Shown here piece by piece: positions 60,390 to 64,000 of a DNA stretch of 64,000 bases. The notes beneath the pieces are model-generated. The model was not told the origin of the DNA, did no database searches, and worked only from the letters and a program-made list of their open reading frames with translations. A program made the translations under genes and the position numbers. The stretch lies in the NCBI RefSeq assembly GCF_032854445.1, contig NC_088300.1:47857682-47921681 (forward strand), written 5' to 3'. Origin of the DNA: Liolophura sinensis. Its lineage: Eukaryota > Mollusca > Polyplacophora > Chitonida > Chitonidae. The stretch's first letter is position 1; each line of letters opens with the position of its first letter.

Positions 60390-60443
60390 CTACATTCGCC
60401 TTACATCACTGCCATCACTATCAAATTCTGCGCAGAAGTCTTG
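60390..60443 (-). CDS. Candidate terminal coding exon of an unidentified gene
   Basis: On the minus strand, CTGAC (branch-like), a pyrimidine-containing stretch and GACACCAG| lead into an acidic peptide SDFSFVQDFCAEFDSDGSDV, then RRM and TAG at 60392-60390. An AATAAA signal lies about 78 bases downstream at 60312-60307. The peptide's bias and the well-placed polyadenylation signal suggest the end of a gene. The acceptor would be in phase 2, and I cannot link it to the candidate exon at 61623-61724 in this frame. The family is unknown. Confidence 0.35.
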   Translation of the reverse strand, partial: QDFCAEFDSDGSDVRRM

Positions 60444-60479
60444 AACAAAGCTGAAGTCACTGGTGTCATCGTGATGTGA

Positions 60480-60690
60480 CAGGAAATGATGTCAGAAAAC
60501 ACAAACAATCCGTCGCAAAATTTACTTCTAATAATACTTTATACACAGTGATTCTCTTTATCTAAACTATGTACAATGATAGGGAATGATGTAAGAAAAC
60601 ACAAACAATCCGGCTCAACGGCTGTTTCTAATAATACTTTATACACATGCATTCTCTATCTAAACTAGGTACAACATGATTCTAACCAAC
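60480..60690. repeat. Tandem duplication, about 100-bp unit, two copies
   Basis: GRAATGATGTMAGAAAACAC + AAACAATCCG ... CTAATAATACTTTATACACA ... ATTCTCT..ATCTAAACTA..TACAA occurs twice. The left copy contains the region just upstream of the candidate acceptor at about 60443. Confidence 0.85.
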
Positions 60691-61104
60691 ACCGAAACAA
60701 TTTTATTGATGACTGCTAAATAAATGGTTCCATGCGAGGACACATGTAGTGAGGCTAAGCCTAGACAAGCCTACGTGCGTCTCACAGACTCCAACGTTCA
60801 AGCGTGTCTAATTTAGGATGTCTAATTAGGGACTCATGTACTGCAACACTGGAACACACTTTTGTGCAGAATTATCGAAAATTGAAAGTGAATTTTTAGC
60901 AAAGGTTGATTGTTATTCTTGTACTTTGTTTTGGGCATTAAACCGCCACAAATTCTGAGTGATCATTCCACACAACTATATTTTCGCGTTGGAATAGGCC
61001 TACTGAGGAGGTTGGTCTGTAGTAAAATATTTATTGTTAGCCATCCGTCATGAAGAAATGTCCTGTGAGTGGATATGAGAACTGATTCGTATGAAAGCCG
61101 CGTA

Positions 61105-61455
61105 AGGCAACCATGGTACCATCGCACTATGGCCCCATCGCAATATAATGGCACAGTAGTAAGAAACGATGACACAATAGCACGAAGCCTCGTCACAATG
61201 GAACGAAGCGATGACACCATAGCAAAAGAAGGATGGAACGGTGATACGAACCCATGGGAGGAAGCATTGTTCCATCGCTTCACAGTATGGTGTCATAGTT
61301 TAGTTCCATGGAAGCAAGCGATGGAGCGATGCTGTAAAGCAATGGAATGATGCTACCTTGGCTGCATCGGGTCATCACTTTGTAATAACCTGTCATCTTT
61401 TCGTTCCATCGTTCCATAACTTCGCAGTATCGTGCCATCGCTGCCCAAAGGAAAT
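61105..61455. repeat. Degenerate repeat rich in CCATCG/CGATGG
   Basis: GCGATGG, CCATCGC, ATGGAACGA and related words recur irregularly on both strands (for example GGAACGAAGCGATGACACC and CCATCGCTTCACAGTATGG). The alternating orientation makes it partly self-complementary. Open frames through it are not genes. Confidence 0.65.
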
Positions 61456-61622
61456 AATTACGACGATGGCCTTAACAGGCTTCTAGAGTTCGTGACGCGT
61501 ATTCATTAACCTATTTGTTTGTTATTTAGACATAAAGACAATACCGTACCACTACAATCTTTACATTATATCATCTTAGAACCCTACAATACCCAAGCAA
61601 TGGCTCCCAGTTTAACTCTAAC

Positions 61623-61724
61623 CTGAGCAAATTGTCTTCGTGAGCTGTCGAAGAGGAATCTTTTGCCTCTGTGGTGCAGCAAGTCGTCGTTTGTGAGCGT
61701 ATTCCTTGTGAACTTGTGAACTGA
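61623..61724 (-). CDS. Candidate exon, unidentified gene
   Basis: The acceptor CTATTTTCTAGTCTTACAG| before 61724 and donor GCTCAG|GTTAGA after 61623 delimit 102 nt open in two frames. In one, the frame is also open upstream to an ATG near 61812, giving a basic 66-codon stretch (AHKRRLAAPQRQKIPLRQL), so it might be a first exon with no acceptor. In the other it runs phase 0 to phase 0. No homology is recognised. It could even be an upstream exon of the ETS transcript (phase 0 would fit the acceptor at 55246), but the polyadenylation signal at 60307 argues for a separate unit. Confidence 0.3.
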
Positions 61725-61859
61725 CTGTAAGACTAGAAAATAGCTTGTCTTTGCAACTCTTTCCGACAACAAATTTGCTGCTGGCCTTTGTGTTGGCTTG
61801 AATAACGCTCATCCTCAAAACAATTCCATGTATTATGCCCCTTTGAAGTCTAAAGCACC

Positions 61860-61865
61860 TTTATT
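61860..61865 (-). terminator. Polyadenylation signal AATAAA of the membrane-protein gene
   Basis: AATAAA on the minus strand lies about 220 bases after the stop codon at 62085. It is the first such signal I see downstream. Confidence 0.55.
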
Positions 61866-62084
61866 GCCCAACATATCGGTGAAATATGTCCTTTAGAAAC
61901 AGGCTATGAAAATATATGTATGCCATATAATAAAATCATAGGCAAACTTAATTATCAAAATAAAACACAGAAAACTGAAGACGTAGTTTCTTAATTCCAG
62001 TGGTACGGCTTCTGGATGTTAGATATGTCACATTAAATGAACTGAAATTGTAATTTTCTTAAAGTCAAAATATTTACAAGCGGA

Positions 62085-62449
62085 TCACGCGTGATGGCTG
62101 TTAGGTGCAGAGAAACCACAGAGTCGTTTTTTAATCTCGGAGATAAGAATGGGAAAATCTAACACCACTATTCCCCCAAAGACCACTATCATGAAAATGA
62201 TGCCGATGTAACCAATACCTTGTGAACTTACTCGTGGGTCATCGGCACTGATATATTTACGCTGGTTGGATGAGAGATTTGCTTTTTCCACAGCCAGCTT
62301 TTCGACAATCTTCGTGATAAAGATTTTCTTCTCTGCTGACGTCATGTTTGAAGGTTGTCTGTGATTATCACATTGACATGGGCATTCTGTCTGACCCTCA
62401 AAACCAACCGAAGATGTCCAATGTGTGCTGATGGTAATGGAACCTTCAA
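62085..62449 (-). CDS. Single-pass membrane protein, last exon (CxCxC, helix, TM, tail)
   Basis: The acceptor TTTTATTTGATGAAG| before 62449 opens in phase 1 and the exon runs to TGA at 62085. Its 121 residues hold a short Ser/Thr part (ITISTHWTSS), then ECPCQC (CxCxC), and a charged helical stretch (AEKKIFITKIVEKLAVEK). A juxtamembrane NQRKYISADDPRVSSQ follows, then a transmembrane segment GYIGIIFMIVVFGGIVVL at about residues 80-97 and a basic tail ISEIKKRL. The order suggests a type I surface protein. From memory, molluscan genomes hold many uncharacterised receptors ending in a similar CxC-helix-RRKxISxxDxRPS-GYIGI-TM module; I cannot verify that here. It splices in frame to the exon at 62911. 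Confidence 0.8.
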
Positions 62450-62519
62450 CTTCATCAAATAAAAAAAAGAAGCTTATTACATTCTCCACAAGTTAATAGT
62501 GTAATTTTTGTTTACAGTT

Positions 62520-62570
62520 GTGTTAAATGCCCTTTAACTTGGCTCATCAACAAGTGGTTCGAACCCTAGT
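62520..62570. repeat. tRNA-like relic
   Basis: AACTTGGCTCATCAACAAGTGGTTCGAACCCTA keeps a B-box-like GGTTCGAACC. It is probably a SINE head remnant. Confidence 0.35.
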
Positions 62571-62910
62571 ATATGTATACATATATGTATATTTCATATT
62601 TAAAAAGAAAATTTCATACCTGTCAAATGAATAAAAATTTAAATATAGTTGTTTTCAGTTTCCATTATTCATACTTCATTATATATTAATGTAAATATTA
62701 CTACATGTACATGTTTTATTTCGATTTCAGTAATTTTACAACAATGCTGTATACATCCTTGACGTTAGCTTTGATTGTGGGCATTTTTTACGAAATTTAG
62801 CACTCAGTTTCATGGATGCTTTTAGCAACAATGCAGCACAGAAATATTTTCATTGCAAAACGATTATTTATCTAGTAAATGAACTATTCCCGAGATAGAA
62901 TTTTACTGAC

Positions 62911-63486
62911 CTTCAGATGTAACACGTTCATGAGCCGATCCAGTCAAATAACCTCTGGATGACGATTGGGCAACTGTTGCGCCGTCGGTGGAGAACACAA
63001 CGAAACGTGGAGTACTTGTACTTGTGGAGGGCATAGAGCAATCAGGGCAAAAGCTTGAGAGAATGGATGATTCGGACAGCGTGCGTGTAGCTGGTATATT
63101 ACCTTGCACGCTACGTTTGTCAGTTTCTTTTATAGAATTAATAGCCACCGTCTCCGTGATTGTCTCTTTACTACGGTCCCCAAAATTGGAACTTATAGGC
63201 GTTGGTTGAAGATCGCTTGTCCACGTAACGTCCGTCAGTGGATGCATACTTTTAAGCAATGGTCCCGTGGAAGCCATAATGGTAGAGACGTCTAAGGTAG
63301 CAACGTCCTCCATTGTCAGTACCAGTGAAGAAGCTGCGATAATCCCTGTGGTAACCAGCGTCGAGTTGATTCCATGAATCGTGGTTGTAGGTGCCAGCAT
63401 TGTGTGAATAGCCTGGGTACACCCGATGACAGGAGATTTGTCGTTGATGTACAGCTCCGTCTTCATGAATGTGCTGTTTACAACCA
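62911..63486 (-). CDS. Single-pass membrane protein, Ser/Thr-rich ectodomain exon
   Basis: This 576-nt internal exon has acceptor TTTTTGCTTTGATGTAG| before 63486 and donor CTGAAG|GTCAGT after 62911, phase 1 to phase 1. It joins in frame to the last exon with a split Val codon. It encodes about 192 residues very rich in Ser and Thr (for example TGIIAASSLVLTMED and MPSTSTSTPRFVVFS), with N-glycosylation sequons near the start (VNST, INST) and a CPDC motif near the end. The composition suggests an O-glycosylated extracellular stalk. Upstream exons with the signal peptide and any folded domain must lie right of the window. No specific family is recognised. Confidence 0.8.
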
Positions 63487-63489
63487 CTA

Positions 63490-64000
63490 CATCAAAGCAA
63501 AAATTTCACAGCTGAGAAAAGGTGCATGGTTGTATATGGTTTCTTGTTAAAGTAAAGGAAAGCTAAAATGTGAAGGTTCATCATGCAGATAACTGAAAAC
63601 TATGCGTAAGAATACTTTCATTTAATTTTTCAGATGTTTTTCAGAGTGTTGAAAGACATTGAAATATCTGAATAGAATGGTGGGCTTTATGAGCTATACT
63701 GACGGTATCTAGGAAGTCTGAAGTCACATCACATTTTTACTTGATGTGCACCAGGAGGAAGGAATTTCTGAACTGGATAAACTTCCTGTGATGTCAGAGT
63801 TCCTAACATCTGATAGTACAGTCCATGAAGCCCACCTTAGAATTCCAGTGTTTGAGCGAACTTAACTCTTTTCACAAAAGTCTAAAAAAATAAATGAAAG
63901 TATGTTTATGCATAGCTTTAAGTGGCCTATTTAGTGATGCCTACTTCGATTTTAGAAGTCTTTTCCTTTAAGTAGCATTATTATGCAATTTCAAAAACCA
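63490..64000. other. Intron of the membrane-protein gene
   Basis: No further exon is seen up to the window end. Confidence 0.5.

Noticed and set aside
61069..61350. 93-codon plus-strand frame
   Set aside because: It runs through the degenerate CCATCG/CGATGG repeat.

Overview
The window is AT-rich animal nuclear DNA. It has spliced genes with long introns, many short interspersed repeats, microsatellites and minisatellites, and no bacterial-type gene packing. The dominant repeat is a tRNA-derived SINE with a ...CGGCGTAAAACACCAATC(AAAT)n tail. I associate it with molluscs, so a marine mollusc is the best guess, but another lophotrochozoan is possible.

All protein-coding exons I can support are on the minus strand. 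They were found by pairing splice acceptors and donors with compatible reading phase. (1) An ETS-family transcription factor of the epithelium-specific (ESE: ELF3/ELF5/EHF-like) type occupies most of the window. Its exons, in transcript order, are a first PNT/SAM domain (55246-54994), a small linker (54397-54308), a second linker (13090-13002), a Ser/Thr-rich exon (10272-9966), a second PNT domain (8982-8740), a Ser/Pro-rich exon (3365-3141) and a Pro-rich exon with an AT-hook-like motif (711-526). The ETS DNA-binding exon is not visible and should lie beyond base 1. All phases fit one transcript with two PNT domains. Two adjacent paralogues, the upstream one missing its 3' end, remain possible. 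A TATA box and candidate leader exon near 12.8 kb could start a shorter one-PNT isoform at the ATG at 10263. (2) At 62085-63486 are the last two exons of a type I membrane protein: a Ser/Thr-rich ectodomain, a CxCxC segment, one transmembrane helix and a short basic tail. (3) Between 60.3 and 61.8 kb are weaker signs of one more small gene.

At 49.6-52.0 kb is a cluster of selenocysteine tRNA sequences, also on the minus strand. One copy (51082-50996) is intact and has the TATA box, upstream element and T-run terminator expected of an external-promoter Pol III gene. The other copies are degenerate or truncated. If the ETS gene is one unit, this cluster lies inside its large intron of about 41 kb.

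The rest is intronic or intergenic: about twenty SINE copies or fragments in both orientations, several minisatellites (about 82, 43, 70, 31-37, 39 and 28 bp units), three long TA microsatellites and a TG microsatellite. Long stretches hold nothing I can recognise.
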